Origin: an uncultured Clostridia bacterium
Lineage (GTDB): Bacteria > Bacillota > Clostridia > TANB77 > CAG-508
Direction: 5' to 3'
NCBI GenBank assembly: GCA_949388605.1
Contig: CASKJV010000006.1
Span: forward strand, 25,926-89,925
Length of the DNA: 64,000 nt
Shown here in pieces: positions 55,254 through 63,810 of the stretch; within the stretch, counting starts at the first letter, position 1, and every line of letters begins with the position of its first letter. The position numbers and the translations under genes are program-made. The notes beneath the pieces were generated by a model. That model made no database searches and was not told the origin of the DNA. It saw nothing but the letters and a program-made list of their open reading frames with translations.

Positions 55254-55314
55254 ATAAATTCTCCTTCAAGCACAAGTTCATTTTCAAGATTTAATTTATT
55301 GTGTTTCATATAAC

Positions 55315-56019
55315 CTATGAATTACTTTTTATAATATCTTTAATTACTTCTCCTGCAATAATTAATCCTGCAACTGATGGAACAAAAGATATACTTCCTG
55401 GAACTTGTTTTGTATTGTTACATATTTGTGATACTTTTATTGGTTCTTCCTTTGAATATATAACTTTTAATTTTTTTATTCCTCTTGTTTTTAATTCTTT
55501 TCTCATTACTTTAGCTAAAGGACATACGCTAGTTTTATAAATATCTGTTACTTCAAACCTTGTAGGATCTAATTTATTACCAGTTCCCATACTTGATATA
55601 ATTGGTATATTTAATTTATTTGCTCTCATAACAAGTTCAATTTTAGCTGTAACTGTATCTACACTATCTACAATATAGTCTAATGTTTCATCCAAAATCC
55701 CTTCACTATCAGGCATAAAAAATTCTTGATAAATTTTAACTTTAGCATTAGGATTAATCTCCAGTATTCTTTCTTTAGCAACTTCAACTTTTGTTTTTCC
55801 AATTGTTTTATGTGTTGCAATTATCTGTCTATTTAAATTACTTAAAGCAATTGTATCATTGTCTACTAATACAAAGTTTTCTATGCCTGCTCTTACTAAT
55901 CCTTCAACAACAAAAGTTCCTACACCTCCTATTCCAAATATAGCAACTTTAGATTTGTTTAACTTTTCTATTCCTTCTTTTCCTATTAATAATTCTGTTC
56001 TTGAAAATTGCTCTAACAC
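55315..56019 (-). CDS. tcdA: tRNA threonylcarbamoyladenosine dehydratase
   Basis: A 234-residue ThiF/MoeB-type adenylyltransferase that cyclises t6A in tRNA. Nucleotide binding: IFGIGGVGTFVVEGLVRAG and LVDNDTIALSNLNRQ, with DSVDTVTAK and ISSMGTGNK. The length and the C-terminal GSISFVPSVAGLIIAGEVIKDI fit TcdA/CsdL rather than a ubiquitin-like protein activator; no cysteine desulfurase gene is nearby. The start is GTG, preceded by GAGGTGG. Confidence 0.9.
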   Translation of the reverse strand: MLEQFSRTELLIGKEGIEKLNKSKVAIFGIGGVGTFVVEGLVRAGIENFVLVDNDTIALSNLNRQIIATHKTIGKTKVEVAKERILEINPNAKVKIYQEFFMPDSEGILDETLDYIVDSVDTVTAKIELVMRANKLNIPIISSMGTGNKLDPTRFEVTDIYKTSVCPLAKVMRKELKTRGIKKLKVIYSKEEPIKVSQICNNTKQVPGSISFVPSVAGLIIAGEVIKDIIKSNS

Positions 56020-56063
56020 TTTTCCACCTCTAATTAAACTTTATATTACTTTAACAATTTGTA

Positions 56064-56363
56064 TTACTTTTTACTTGGTAAATCTTTACAAGTTTCAATA
56101 ACAATTTCTTTTAATGATTCTTTATTATCTATATCATCAACAAAATACATAGGTTTAGCACCTTTATAAGGTATTTGTTCTTGCATATTGTATTTTTTAT
56201 TACTATTAACTATCTTTACAAGTAGTCTATTATCGTATAGCCCACCAAATAAAATACTATTATAATATAATAAATATTCTCCCATCATTGCTCTACAAGT
56301 TATATTATCTAATAAATCTAATTGTTCTAATATAAAATTTTTATAATCTTTTGATGTTGCCAT
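56064..56363 (-). CDS. TfoX N-terminal domain protein
   Basis: A 99-residue protein matching the TfoX N-terminal domain: CRAMMGEYLLYYNSILFGGLYDNRLLVKI. Stand-alone copies occur widely in Firmicutes; a competence role has not been shown for them. AAGGAGC precedes the ATG. It follows thioredoxin on the same strand by about 160 bases. Confidence 0.85.
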   Translation of the reverse strand: MATSKDYKNFILEQLDLLDNITCRAMMGEYLLYYNSILFGGLYDNRLLVKIVNSNKKYNMQEQIPYKGAKPMYFVDDIDNKESLKEIVIETCKDLPSKK

Positions 56364-56524
56364 AAACTTAAGCTCCTTTACAAATTATTTTTTCTTACTA
56401 ACTTTATATCATATATACAAGTAGTTTTCAATTTTATATTGTTAAATTTATATATTATTTCCCTTTGTTATAAAAAGATAGTTGTTCCTTTTCTTTAATT
56501 TCTAACTTTAATAAGTAACTATTT

Positions 56525-56836
56525 TTAAACATTTACTATTTCTTCTAATTCAGCTTTAGAGTGAAAACCAACTGAAACGTTTGAGACTTCTCCATTTTTA
56601 AATAAAATTAAAGTTGGAATACTTGTAATACCATATTTAATAGCTAAATTTCTTTGCTCATCAACATTTACTTTTCCTACTTTTAGTTTATTTTTATGTT
56701 CTTCAGCAAATTCTGCAAGTACTGGTGCAAGCATTCTGCAAGGTCCACACCAACTTGCCCAAAAATCTACTAACACTAATTTTTCCCTTTTTAATACTTC
56801 TTCAAAATTTTCCTCTGTTAAATTAATTTCTACCAT
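56525..56836 (-). CDS. trxA: Thioredoxin
   Basis: A 103-residue thioredoxin with active site WCGPC (at about 28-32), KVNVDEQRNLAIKYGITSIPTLILF with the cis-Pro, and the usual length. It keeps cytosolic thiols reduced. AAGGAG precedes the ATG. The gene directly upstream encodes a protein resembling the catalytic subunit of ferredoxin:thioredoxin reductase, and a Crp/Fnr-type regulator gene is nearby, so thioredoxin may be reduced by ferredoxin here. Confidence 0.95.
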   Translation of the reverse strand: MVEINLTEENFEEVLKREKLVLVDFWASWCGPCRMLAPVLAEFAEEHKNKLKVGKVNVDEQRNLAIKYGITSIPTLILFKNGEVSNVSVGFHSKAELEEIVNV

Positions 56837-56851
56837 AATATATTTCTCCTT

Positions 56852-57049
56852 TTAATTTGATTTATAATAAAGCAAACAATGACAATATCCTTCAAAATTT
56901 GGATCTTTTACTTGCTCACGAAATTCTTTACACATACACTTTGTATCTTGTGTCTTTTCTAATCTACAAGGGCAATAGCCACCAGTTTTTTTTAAACCAT
57001 CTTGAACTGCTTTTACAATCTCTTTATCTTCATTTAATTTTATTGCCAT
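56852..57049 (-). CDS. Ferredoxin:thioredoxin reductase catalytic-chain-like
   Basis: A 65-residue protein with CPCRLEKTQDTKCMC and GYCHCLLY, the Cys pattern (CPC, CMC, CHC) of the FTR beta subunit, which carries a [4Fe-4S] cluster and a redox-active disulfide. The chloroplast enzyme is longer, but short bacterial forms exist. It lies 15 bases upstream of trxA in the same operon, pointing to ferredoxin-driven thioredoxin reduction; this is inference. AAGGAGG precedes the ATG. Confidence 0.85.
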   Translation of the reverse strand: MAIKLNEDKEIVKAVQDGLKKTGGYCPCRLEKTQDTKCMCKEFREQVKDPNFEGYCHCLLYYKSN

Positions 57050-57253
57050 AAAATTTACCTCCTTATATTTATCTTAAATATATTTTATCACTTACATTAA
57101 TTTTATTTCTGTGACTAAGTCACATATAGAAAAATTTTTTTATATACAGAATAAAAAATTTTATATAATTTTAATAACACTATGTGTCTTGTCTTTCTTT
57201 TGTATAACATTCTTATTATAGAAGAATAGTAGAAATATTTAAACTGAAAAGAT

Positions 57254-57277
57254 AAAACTCTCTTAAAAAGAGAGTTT
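57254..57277 (-). terminator. Terminator of the Crp/Fnr gene
   Basis: AAACTCTCTT and AAGAGAGTTT arms around AA; the stem overlaps the gene's stop codon and is followed on the minus strand by TTTTATC. Confidence 0.75.
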
Positions 57278-57925
57278 CCTTAATGTTTCTATATCTATTA
57301 TTTTAACTCCACCTCTTTGGATTTCAATTATTTTATCTAATTCAAATCTTTTTAGCATTCTTGATACAACTTCTCTTGCAGTATTTAAATCTTTTGCAAT
57401 TTGTTCTTGTGTAATTTTTATTTTTAAATTATTATTTTTATTAGTCTCATTAATTAAAAACAAAGCTAATCTTTTATCAAATTTATCAAATAGTATTTGC
57501 TTAATAACCCACATAACATTTGAAAATTTTTCTGATATTAATTCATATGTATAACAGCGAGCATATATATTATGATTTATTAATTCATTAAAATAACTAA
57601 CATTAATAAGTATAACTTTACAATCTTTTTCTGCTATCATTAATGTATCAAAAGTTATTTGACTTATTACACAGTCTGCTGATAATACACAAACATCATC
57701 TTCAGAAAGCTTAAATAATGTTATTTCTTTACCCTCTTCAGAAACAATACAAGTTCGTATTTCCCCTTGAATAACAATCATCATACCTAAGCATTCGTTG
57801 TTTTCACTATGAATAATACCGCCTTTTTTATATTCTTTTATTACTGAATTTCTATTTAATTCGTTTTGTTCTTTGGAAGTAAGTTTATTCCAAAATTCTA
57901 ATTTATTTAAATAATTACTTTTCAT
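57263..57925 (-). CDS. Crp/Fnr-family transcriptional regulator
   Basis: A 220-residue regulator. The N-terminal cNMP-like beta-barrel covers about 15-130 and the C-terminal winged helix contains ITQEQIAKDLNTAREVVSRMLKRFELDKII. There is no N-terminal Cys cluster, so it is not an oxygen-sensing Fnr. The closest type is the Crp-like regulators next to redox genes in Clostridia. It is transcribed towards the ftr-like/trxA genes, with a terminator between, and after a ferredoxin gene. The ribosome binding site is weak. Confidence 0.88.
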   Translation of the reverse strand: MKSNYLNKLEFWNKLTSKEQNELNRNSVIKEYKKGGIIHSENNECLGMMIVIQGEIRTCIVSEEGKEITLFKLSEDDVCVLSADCVISQITFDTLMIAEKDCKVILINVSYFNELINHNIYARCYTYELISEKFSNVMWVIKQILFDKFDKRLALFLINETNKNNNLKIKITQEQIAKDLNTAREVVSRMLKRFELDKIIEIQRGGVKIIDIETLRKLSF

Positions 57926-58026
57926 TTTTTTACCTGATTTAAGAAAAATTTATCCTCATTTTCATTAATTTAACAGTTTTCTCAATTGTTTAATTTCTAT
58001 ATTGATTTCATAATATACTTATATAA

Positions 58027-58215
58027 TTATTTTAAAACTAAAGCTTTTTTAGGACAGAAATTTGAACATTTACCACATTTTATACATTTTGCATAATCTA
58101 TTTTTGGCGCTTTAAATTCATTTTGTGATAAAGCTCCTACTGGACAAACATTTACAGCAGGGCATTTATGATTTTGAGGGCAATTTTCTGTTACTATTTC
58201 TAATTTTCTTTCCAT
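58027..58215 (-). CDS. Small 4Fe-4S ferredoxin-type protein
   Basis: A 62-residue iron-sulfur protein. The typical 4Fe-4S pattern is seen in CIKCGKCSNFC, followed by a CP. The first half has CPQNHKCPAVNVCP, a less regular second cluster site. It could donate electrons to the FTR-like protein or others nearby. AAGGAGG precedes the ATG. The gene lies 100 bases from the Crp/Fnr gene on the same strand. Confidence 0.85.
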   Translation of the reverse strand: MERKLEIVTENCPQNHKCPAVNVCPVGALSQNEFKAPKIDYAKCIKCGKCSNFCPKKALVLK

Positions 58216-58266
58216 ATAATAACCTCCTTTAATTATTATTTATTCAATACTTTCTTAATTAATTAC

Positions 58267-58695
58267 TTATTGTTTATTCCACTCCATAGAATATTCCTCT
58301 TCACCAGTATTCTCATCAATACTTTCATTTTTGATTTCAAAATTTTCTCTTTGATAGAATTTTATTGCTCTTGTGTTTCCCTTATATACTTTTAGATTTA
58401 TGCAAGGTTTTATCTTCTTTACATAGTCAACTAACTGTTTACCAATCCCTTGAGATTGTGCACTTTGGCAAACAAATATTCCTGCAATATAATTATCATC
58501 TAACCCTATAAATCCTTGTATTACATTTTCGTTATCTTCATAAACATATATTTCTGATTTTAAAAATAAATCTTTTACAGATTCCAAATTATCTTTCCAG
58601 TAATTTTCATTAATAAAATTATGAGCTTTTATATTGGTATCTAACCAAATTTTAGATATTGACTCTATATCATCTTTTCTCATTTTTCTAATCAT
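58267..58695 (-). CDS. GNAT-family acetyltransferase
   Basis: A 142-residue N-acetyltransferase. Acetyl-CoA binding: IAGIFVCQSAQSQGIGKQLVDYVKK, with the QGIGK loop, then LKVYKGNTRAIKFYQRENF as the C-terminal motif. It resembles the RimI/PhnO-type small acetyltransferases; the acceptor is unknown. AGAGGAA precedes the ATG. It lies between the 102-residue protein and the ferredoxin gene and may share their transcript. Confidence 0.87.
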   Translation of the reverse strand: MIRKMRKDDIESISKIWLDTNIKAHNFINENYWKDNLESVKDLFLKSEIYVYEDNENVIQGFIGLDDNYIAGIFVCQSAQSQGIGKQLVDYVKKIKPCINLKVYKGNTRAIKFYQRENFEIKNESIDENTGEEEYSMEWNKQ

Positions 58696-58708
58696 TTATT
58701 TTTCCTCT

Positions 58709-59017
58709 TCAAACATTTTTTAAATCTGTATAATATAAAATTTCTTTGTTTAATAATTTTGCAAACTCAATTTCACTTTTTGTACTATTTCCAATATATC
58801 CATTTACATTTACAACTAGTATAGCATCTGCAAGTTTTATTTTTTCTTTATGCATTTTATCAAGCAATATAGCTTGTTCTTCTGTGTAGGCTTCTTTATT
58901 AGGTTTTATTAAATCTATTGGGGTTATCATACAATTTCCTTTTAATGCCATTTCTTCTGTTATTTCTTTCATTTCTTTTTGAAATTTATAACTACCACAT
59001 ACAGTTATTTTTTTCAT
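58709..59017 (-). CDS. Nucleoside 2-deoxyribosyltransferase-like protein
   Basis: A 102-residue protein with the pattern of the nucleoside 2-deoxyribosyltransferase / DUF4406 group: VCGSYKFQKEM at the start, KIKLADAILVVNVNGYIGNSTKSEIEFAKLL with the catalytic-like Glu near its end, then a short final strand. It is shorter than typical enzymes of about 150 residues, so its activity is uncertain. GGAGT precedes the ATG. Confidence 0.65.
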   Translation of the reverse strand: MKKITVCGSYKFQKEMKEITEEMALKGNCMITPIDLIKPNKEAYTEEQAILLDKMHKEKIKLADAILVVNVNGYIGNSTKSEIEFAKLLNKEILYYTDLKNV

Positions 59018-59066
59018 TTCTAAATGGACTCCTTTATCTACACTTTAATTATTTCTTTTGCTATAT

Positions 59067-59429
59067 TTAAATTTCTTCTAGCAATTTAAATTTTTCAATT
59101 GCTTTTGTTTCATTTTCTACAAAAAATATATCTTTTCCGTTATTACTTTCGTATATAAAATCTTTTAATGGTTTACTTGTGTATTTTGAAAAATCACCAT
59201 AAATAGCAAATTTAGTTTGGTAATTTATAAATTTTTGTAAAACTTCTCCTGCTAATCCTTTGCTTAATATAAAAAAATTATCTGTTATAGCTTCTTTATT
59301 TAAAGCTATTTTATTACAATTTGTTTCATACTTTATTGACATAATAAAATCTATTGCTGACTGAATATCTTTTATTATAATATCATCACTTTTTACTATT
59401 GCAATATTTTCTATAATTTTTGTTTTCAT
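59067..59429 (-). CDS. DUF4180 domain protein
   Basis: A 120-residue protein resembling the DUF4180 family: YETNCNKIALNKEAITDNFFILSKGLAGEVLQKF, then FAIYGDFS and DIFFVENETKAIEKF. The family is common near small regulators and stress genes; its function is unknown. AAGGAG precedes the ATG. It lies 12 bases after the following small gene on the same strand. Confidence 0.8.
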   Translation of the reverse strand: MKTKIIENIAIVKSDDIIIKDIQSAIDFIMSIKYETNCNKIALNKEAITDNFFILSKGLAGEVLQKFINYQTKFAIYGDFSKYTSKPLKDFIYESNNGKDIFFVENETKAIEKFKLLEEI

Positions 59430-59441
59430 TTTTATTTCTCC

Positions 59442-59639
59442 TTAATTTTCATCTATTAAATTATATCTTTTAAATATAGTAATTATCATACTATATACTA
59501 ATTTTCTTCCCAGCAACTCTCTAAATTTTGTTGTTTTACTTTTTCCTTCTTCTCTTAATTTTTCTAATTCATTTCCTAACTTTTCATATTCATTTAGAAT
59601 ATCTTTTAATGCTTTCTCGAAATTTTCTAATCGTTCCAT
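59442..59639 (-). CDS. Small coiled-coil protein, unknown function
   Basis: A 65-residue, highly charged helical protein (heptad-like in residues 3-35), with a hydrophobic end (KLVYSMIITIFKRYNLI). Not recognised. AAAAGGAG precedes the ATG. It lies just upstream of the DUF4180 gene and probably shares its transcript. Confidence 0.6.
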   Translation of the reverse strand: MERLENFEKALKDILNEYEKLGNELEKLREEGKSKTTKFRELLGRKLVYSMIITIFKRYNLIDEN

Positions 59640-59712
59640 ATCTCTCCTTTTAAAGATTACTCCAAAACTATTTTTATTCCTTGATAAAATTTATTTTTTA
59701 TCCCACCTGTAA

Positions 59713-60144
59713 TTATAATAACATTATTCCATAAGTAATAAATGGACTTGTATATATTGTAATATATATTAATGTTATCCATGGTTGATAATCTATATAA
59801 AATTCTTTAAATGTTAAAGACCATGGATGTTTTATTAATACCCATCCAATTACATCAAATACCACTGTTATTGTTCCCCAAATAAGTGATGTATAAATAA
59901 CATTTTGTACAGTTAATACTTCTAATCCACTAAAATAAAAATATGCGAATATAGGAAATATTATTATATTATATAAAGGATGCCAAGGCTTTGTTTTTTC
60001 GTAGCCTTCACCCATTCCTGGACTATCTTTCATTGATTTCATGTGTAATACTACAATATTGAAAATAGTATGTAATACTCCTATACTAGTAACTATAAAA
60101 TATGCTATCCAATAGCATAACATTGAAGCTCCAAATTTTTCCAT
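59713..60144 (-). CDS. Membrane protein, unknown function
   Basis: A 143-residue integral membrane protein with about four hydrophobic helices (near 9-30, 60-76, 84-104, 118-138). Conserved-looking segments are SPGMGEGYEKTKPWHPLYN and HPWSLTFKEFYIDYQPW, both rich in Pro and Trp. I do not recognise a named family. GGAG lies 9-10 bases before the ATG. It stands between the small gene cluster and the aldo/keto reductase gene. Confidence 0.7.
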   Translation of the reverse strand: MEKFGASMLCYWIAYFIVTSIGVLHTIFNIVVLHMKSMKDSPGMGEGYEKTKPWHPLYNIIIFPIFAYFYFSGLEVLTVQNVIYTSLIWGTITVVFDVIGWVLIKHPWSLTFKEFYIDYQPWITLIYITIYTSPFITYGIMLL

Positions 60145-60276
60145 TTTAATTTCTCCATTCTAAATAAATCCTAACACAAAAATAATTAAAATTCAATTCT
60201 ACTTGCGTTCTTATTAAATTTTATAATTATCTTTTCGCAACATCCATAAAATTATCATGAATTTCATTACAAAAAT

Positions 60277-61413
60277 TTATTTTAACAAATCTACAAAATT
60301 TGACATAGCTTCTGATATTTTCAATTGTTGTGGGCAAACTGCCTCACAAGATTTACAACCTACACAAGCACTTGGCTTTTTATCATCTGGAAGTGCACCT
60401 ATAGCCATTGGAGCTATAAAGCCTCCACCTGTAAATACATGTTCATTATATAAAGATAAAATCTTTGGAATATCAATTCCTTTTGGACAATGCGCTGTAC
60501 AATATCTACACGCTGTACATGAAAGTGTATTTTCTTTTACCATGTCTCTTGCCATTTCCATTAATAATTTTATTTCGTCATCATTTAATTTTTTATCTTC
60601 TTCAAAAGTTTTTATATTTTGTTTTAATTGCTCCATATTTGACATTCCTGAAAGTACCATTGTAACTTCTGGAATTGATTGTAAAAATCTAAATGCCCAA
60701 CTTGTCACTGTTTCATCTGGTCTAGTTTCTTTTAATTTTGTTTCATTTTCTTCTGAAAGAGTACAAAGTTTTCCTCCTCTTAATGGCTCCATAACCCAAA
60801 TTGGAATATTAAGTTCTTTTAATAATTCTACTTTGGCTTGAGCATCTTGGAATTCATAATCCAAATAATTTAATTGAATTTGACAAAATTCCATGTGTTT
60901 TCCATATTCACTATCCATAAATTTTTTCATTACATCAAAACTTCCATGTATAGAAAATCCTAAATGTTTTATTCTTCCATTTTCTTTTTGTTTTAATAGG
61001 TAATCTAATATTCCATATTTAGGATCTAAATATGGATCTATATTTCTTTCATAAACATTATGAATTAGGTAAAAATCAAAATATTCCATTCCTGTTTTTT
61101 CTAATTGCTTTTCAAAGATTTCTTCTACTTTATCCATATTAACAAGATCATATCCTGGAAATTTTGTTGCTAAATAAAAGCTTTCTCTAGGGTATTTTTG
61201 TAAAACTTTTCCTATAACAAGTTCTGACTCTCCATTATGATATCCCCATGCTGTATCAAAATAGTTCACTCCTTTATTTATCGCGTATTCTACCATTTTT
61301 GCTGTTTCTTCTTCATCAATTGGAATATCTCCATTTATCCCTTTATTAGGTAATCTCATTGTTCCTAAACCTAGACTTGATAATTTTAAACCTTGAAATT
61401 CTTTGTATATCAT
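60277..61413 (-). CDS. Aldo/keto reductase with 4Fe-4S domain
   Basis: A 378-residue fusion. Residues 1-270 are an aldo/keto reductase barrel: LGLGTMRLPN, FDTAWGYHNGESE with the catalytic Tyr and Asp, IDPYLDPKYG..., and the lysine in the ATKFP segment. Residues about 290-370 hold two clusters of cysteines, CTACRYCTAHCP and CVGCKSCEAVCP, as in 4Fe-4S ferredoxin domains. Such fusions are common in anaerobes; the substrate is unknown. GAGGAGG precedes the ATG. Confidence 0.94.
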   Translation of the reverse strand: MIYKEFQGLKLSSLGLGTMRLPNKGINGDIPIDEEETAKMVEYAINKGVNYFDTAWGYHNGESELVIGKVLQKYPRESFYLATKFPGYDLVNMDKVEEIFEKQLEKTGMEYFDFYLIHNVYERNIDPYLDPKYGILDYLLKQKENGRIKHLGFSIHGSFDVMKKFMDSEYGKHMEFCQIQLNYLDYEFQDAQAKVELLKELNIPIWVMEPLRGGKLCTLSEENETKLKETRPDETVTSWAFRFLQSIPEVTMVLSGMSNMEQLKQNIKTFEEDKKLNDDEIKLLMEMARDMVKENTLSCTACRYCTAHCPKGIDIPKILSLYNEHVFTGGGFIAPMAIGALPDDKKPSACVGCKSCEAVCPQQLKISEAMSNFVDLLK

Positions 61414-61625
61414 TTTTTCCTCCTCTGTTATATTTTTATTAACAAATTATATCATATATATATCATTTAGAGTTAACTCTAAGTCAAGTTTTTTTTAATA
61501 ATTGAATTAAAGTTTTAAATCTAGTTCAATTATACATTTAAAAATTCATATTCAAATTAAATTTCTGCTACAATTACGTCTTATTTTGTTGGATTTCAAA
61601 TTATCTAATTTTTTCATTCATAAGA

Positions 61626-61656
61626 AAAAGGAGCGGTCATTATAACCGCTCCTTTT
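61626..61656 (-). terminator. Terminator of the aminotransferase-GNAT gene
   Basis: AAAAGGAGCGGT and ACCGCTCCTTTT form a 12-base-pair stem with a 7-base loop, followed on the minus strand by TTTTCTTA. Confidence 0.88.
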
Positions 61657-61671
61657 GGTAAAACAATATTA

Positions 61672-63744
61672 TTACTTTAACTGGAAATAAAAACCATACT
61701 CTTTATAGGTTCTATCACCAATTTTGGCATCCTTTGTTTTAACGATTTTGCCTCCCATTTTTTCATAAAATTTAACAGCATTTTCGTTGTTACTCAGGCA
61801 CCAAACAATCATGTTCTTTTTGCCAAGATTAATCATTTGTTTACGAGTAGCAATAAACAACTCTGTACCAATCCCATTACCAATTTCGTTAGGTTTGATA
61901 TACAGGCTTACAAGTTCAGAATCAAAACTGTCTACATTAGGATTCGGATTAAAGCAAGAATAACCGAGAACCTCATCACCTCTCACCGCTACAAACACAA
62001 GCTCTCTGTACTCATAAAAACTAGCTTTATATCTTTCAGCCTGCTTCTCATAGTTCAAAGAATTTAAGTAATTTGCTGCAATAATTCGGTCATATGCATT
62101 TTTCCAGCCATCTACCTTTATACGAGCCATTTGTTCCTGGTCTTCGTATCTGTTCAACCGAATAATGTAATCATCCTTGATTGGATCCAATAATAAAATT
62201 GCATTGTACATATTCAAAATTGCCTTTATCAGCTTTTCTTCTTCGATAGCATAATTCACCCGTCCAACCAGTTCTTCTTCATATGGCCACGAAATCGATT
62301 CGCCAACAAGGAATCTTGTTCTGGAAGTTGCATAAAAGAAGTTAAGTAATTCTTTCTCATCTCTTATTACAATGTTAATATTTTTTTCTTTATCATGGTA
62401 TTTCATTCCTTTGAGTTTTGTAAAATCAAGGATTGCAAAAAATCCAGATTCAGGTTCTAAGTTTTCAGGAAAATCCACCATTGGAAGTCCAGCTGATAAT
62501 AATTTTTTTCCTGCATCTTTTCCTACCGCATCTTTTACAGCTTTAGTAATTCTGGAATGGTACTCTGCCTCAGCTGTATCAATTCCATTTACAAGTGTTT
62601 TCATGAGATTAAGTCGATAACGATATTCACCTCTCAACTCTTCAAAATACTCATCATATGCCTTGTATCTTTCATCTGTAGCATTAAAAGATCCTGCAAG
62701 TGCTACACCTATAATTGATGGTGAAGAATCCATTTCCTGAAATATTTTGTTTATGATCCCACGTATGATTACTTCATCTGCCACTACAAAACCGGCTCTC
62801 ATCTCAGCCATTGAGTAGCTCTTTGACAGCCCCATAAGCGAAATTGTATTTCTGAACATGCCAGGAATCGTTGCGATAGGTAGTGCAACATTATCCTTGT
62901 CATACGAAACATCTCTGTATACAAGATCATCAATTATGAAAACACCTCTTTTATTGCATACATCAGAAATTTCATATAACCGGTCATACTCGTTTTTGCC
63001 CATTACCTTACCTGTGGGGTTATTTGGATTTGCATTTAAAAATGCTACTACCCGCGGAACATAGCCTTTACGACGATGATATGCTAACTGTAGACTGTTG
63101 TTGATTTCATCAATTTTATCAGCAAGCTTTTTGGGGGTTACAAGAAAATCATCTTCTTTCTCTAAATCCAAAACTTCTGCTTCTGCACCAGCCCGTTCTA
63201 TTCTGATGGTGAATAATCCATAATTAGGACCAGTTACCAAAACAACATCGCCTGGATTTGAAATCAGACTAATAATCTGAACAAACAAAACCGACGTGGA
63301 AGCTGAAAATGTAATGTTGTGAACAGAAAGTCCTTTCTCATCAATGTCGTCATAAGAATATGGTGTTGTATTTACAAAGCCTTCTCTTTCTACATATTCA
63401 AGCAGTTGCTTTCTTATCTCATCAGATCCTTCTGTATACGGATATCGATACATAAGATTCTCCTGAAGATATTTGATCATCGCTTGTACCGCAGGTGGAA
63501 AAGCTTTAAAACGCAACGGATTACCGCTTCCAAGATCTGTATCCGGGATTTCTACGATATTTTCATCTCGAACTTCATAACCATAGTAATCAATCGCTCT
63601 TGCGATTTTTTCTACTGTTGGATTGAAGTCTTCTCCATCTACTCTTTTACCAATATCTGGCAAACCAAAGCGCCTATCCCTTAATTCCTCCCGTTCTCTT
63701 AAAAGTCTATCGATAGCAGATGCCTTAGTTAACATTTCGTTCAT
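61672..63744 (-). CDS. Aminotransferase-GNAT acetyltransferase fusion
   Basis: A 690-residue fusion. Residues 1-500 form a class I/II PLP aminotransferase: NITFSASTSVLF, ANPNNPTGKVM, DDLVYRD, and SLMGLSKSYSMAEMRAG with K308 binding PLP. Residues about 525-690 form a GNAT domain: LYIKPNEIGNGIGTELFIATRKQM holds the acetyl-CoA loop, then SNNENAVKFYEKMGG. Two enzymes in one chain suggest a pathway where an amine is made and then acetylated; the compound is unknown. GGAGG precedes the ATG. Codons and terminator differ from neighbours, as in the island near 8-23 kb. Confidence 0.87.
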   Translation of the reverse strand: MNEMLTKASAIDRLLREREELRDRRFGLPDIGKRVDGEDFNPTVEKIARAIDYYGYEVRDENIVEIPDTDLGSGNPLRFKAFPPAVQAMIKYLQENLMYRYPYTEGSDEIRKQLLEYVEREGFVNTTPYSYDDIDEKGLSVHNITFSASTSVLFVQIISLISNPGDVVLVTGPNYGLFTIRIERAGAEAEVLDLEKEDDFLVTPKKLADKIDEINNSLQLAYHRRKGYVPRVVAFLNANPNNPTGKVMGKNEYDRLYEISDVCNKRGVFIIDDLVYRDVSYDKDNVALPIATIPGMFRNTISLMGLSKSYSMAEMRAGFVVADEVIIRGIINKIFQEMDSSPSIIGVALAGSFNATDERYKAYDEYFEELRGEYRYRLNLMKTLVNGIDTAEAEYHSRITKAVKDAVGKDAGKKLLSAGLPMVDFPENLEPESGFFAILDFTKLKGMKYHDKEKNINIVIRDEKELLNFFYATSRTRFLVGESISWPYEEELVGRVNYAIEEEKLIKAILNMYNAILLLDPIKDDYIIRLNRYEDQEQMARIKVDGWKNAYDRIIAANYLNSLNYEKQAERYKASFYEYRELVFVAVRGDEVLGYSCFNPNPNVDSFDSELVSLYIKPNEIGNGIGTELFIATRKQMINLGKKNMIVWCLSNNENAVKFYEKMGGKIVKTKDAKIGDRTYKEYGFYFQLK

Positions 63745-63781
63745 ATTGTATTACCTCCTATAAAAATATTTTTACATATAT

Positions 63782-63810
63782 ATTATACCATATACAGCCT
63801 AAAAAGTCTA
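63782..63810 (-). promoter_or_regulatory. Promoter of the aminotransferase-GNAT gene
   Basis: On the minus strand TAGACT and TATAAT separated by 17 bases, about 38 bases upstream of the ATG. Confidence 0.65.

Noticed and set aside
60257..60841. 194-codon + strand frame opposite the aldo/keto reductase
   Set aside because: Antisense of the conserved iron-sulfur domain, Ser/Phe-rich, with no start signal; a mirror of the real gene.
63319..63684. 121-codon + strand frame opposite the aminotransferase
   Set aside because: Ile/Ser/Arg-rich mirror peptide with no ribosome binding site, wholly inside the real coding region.
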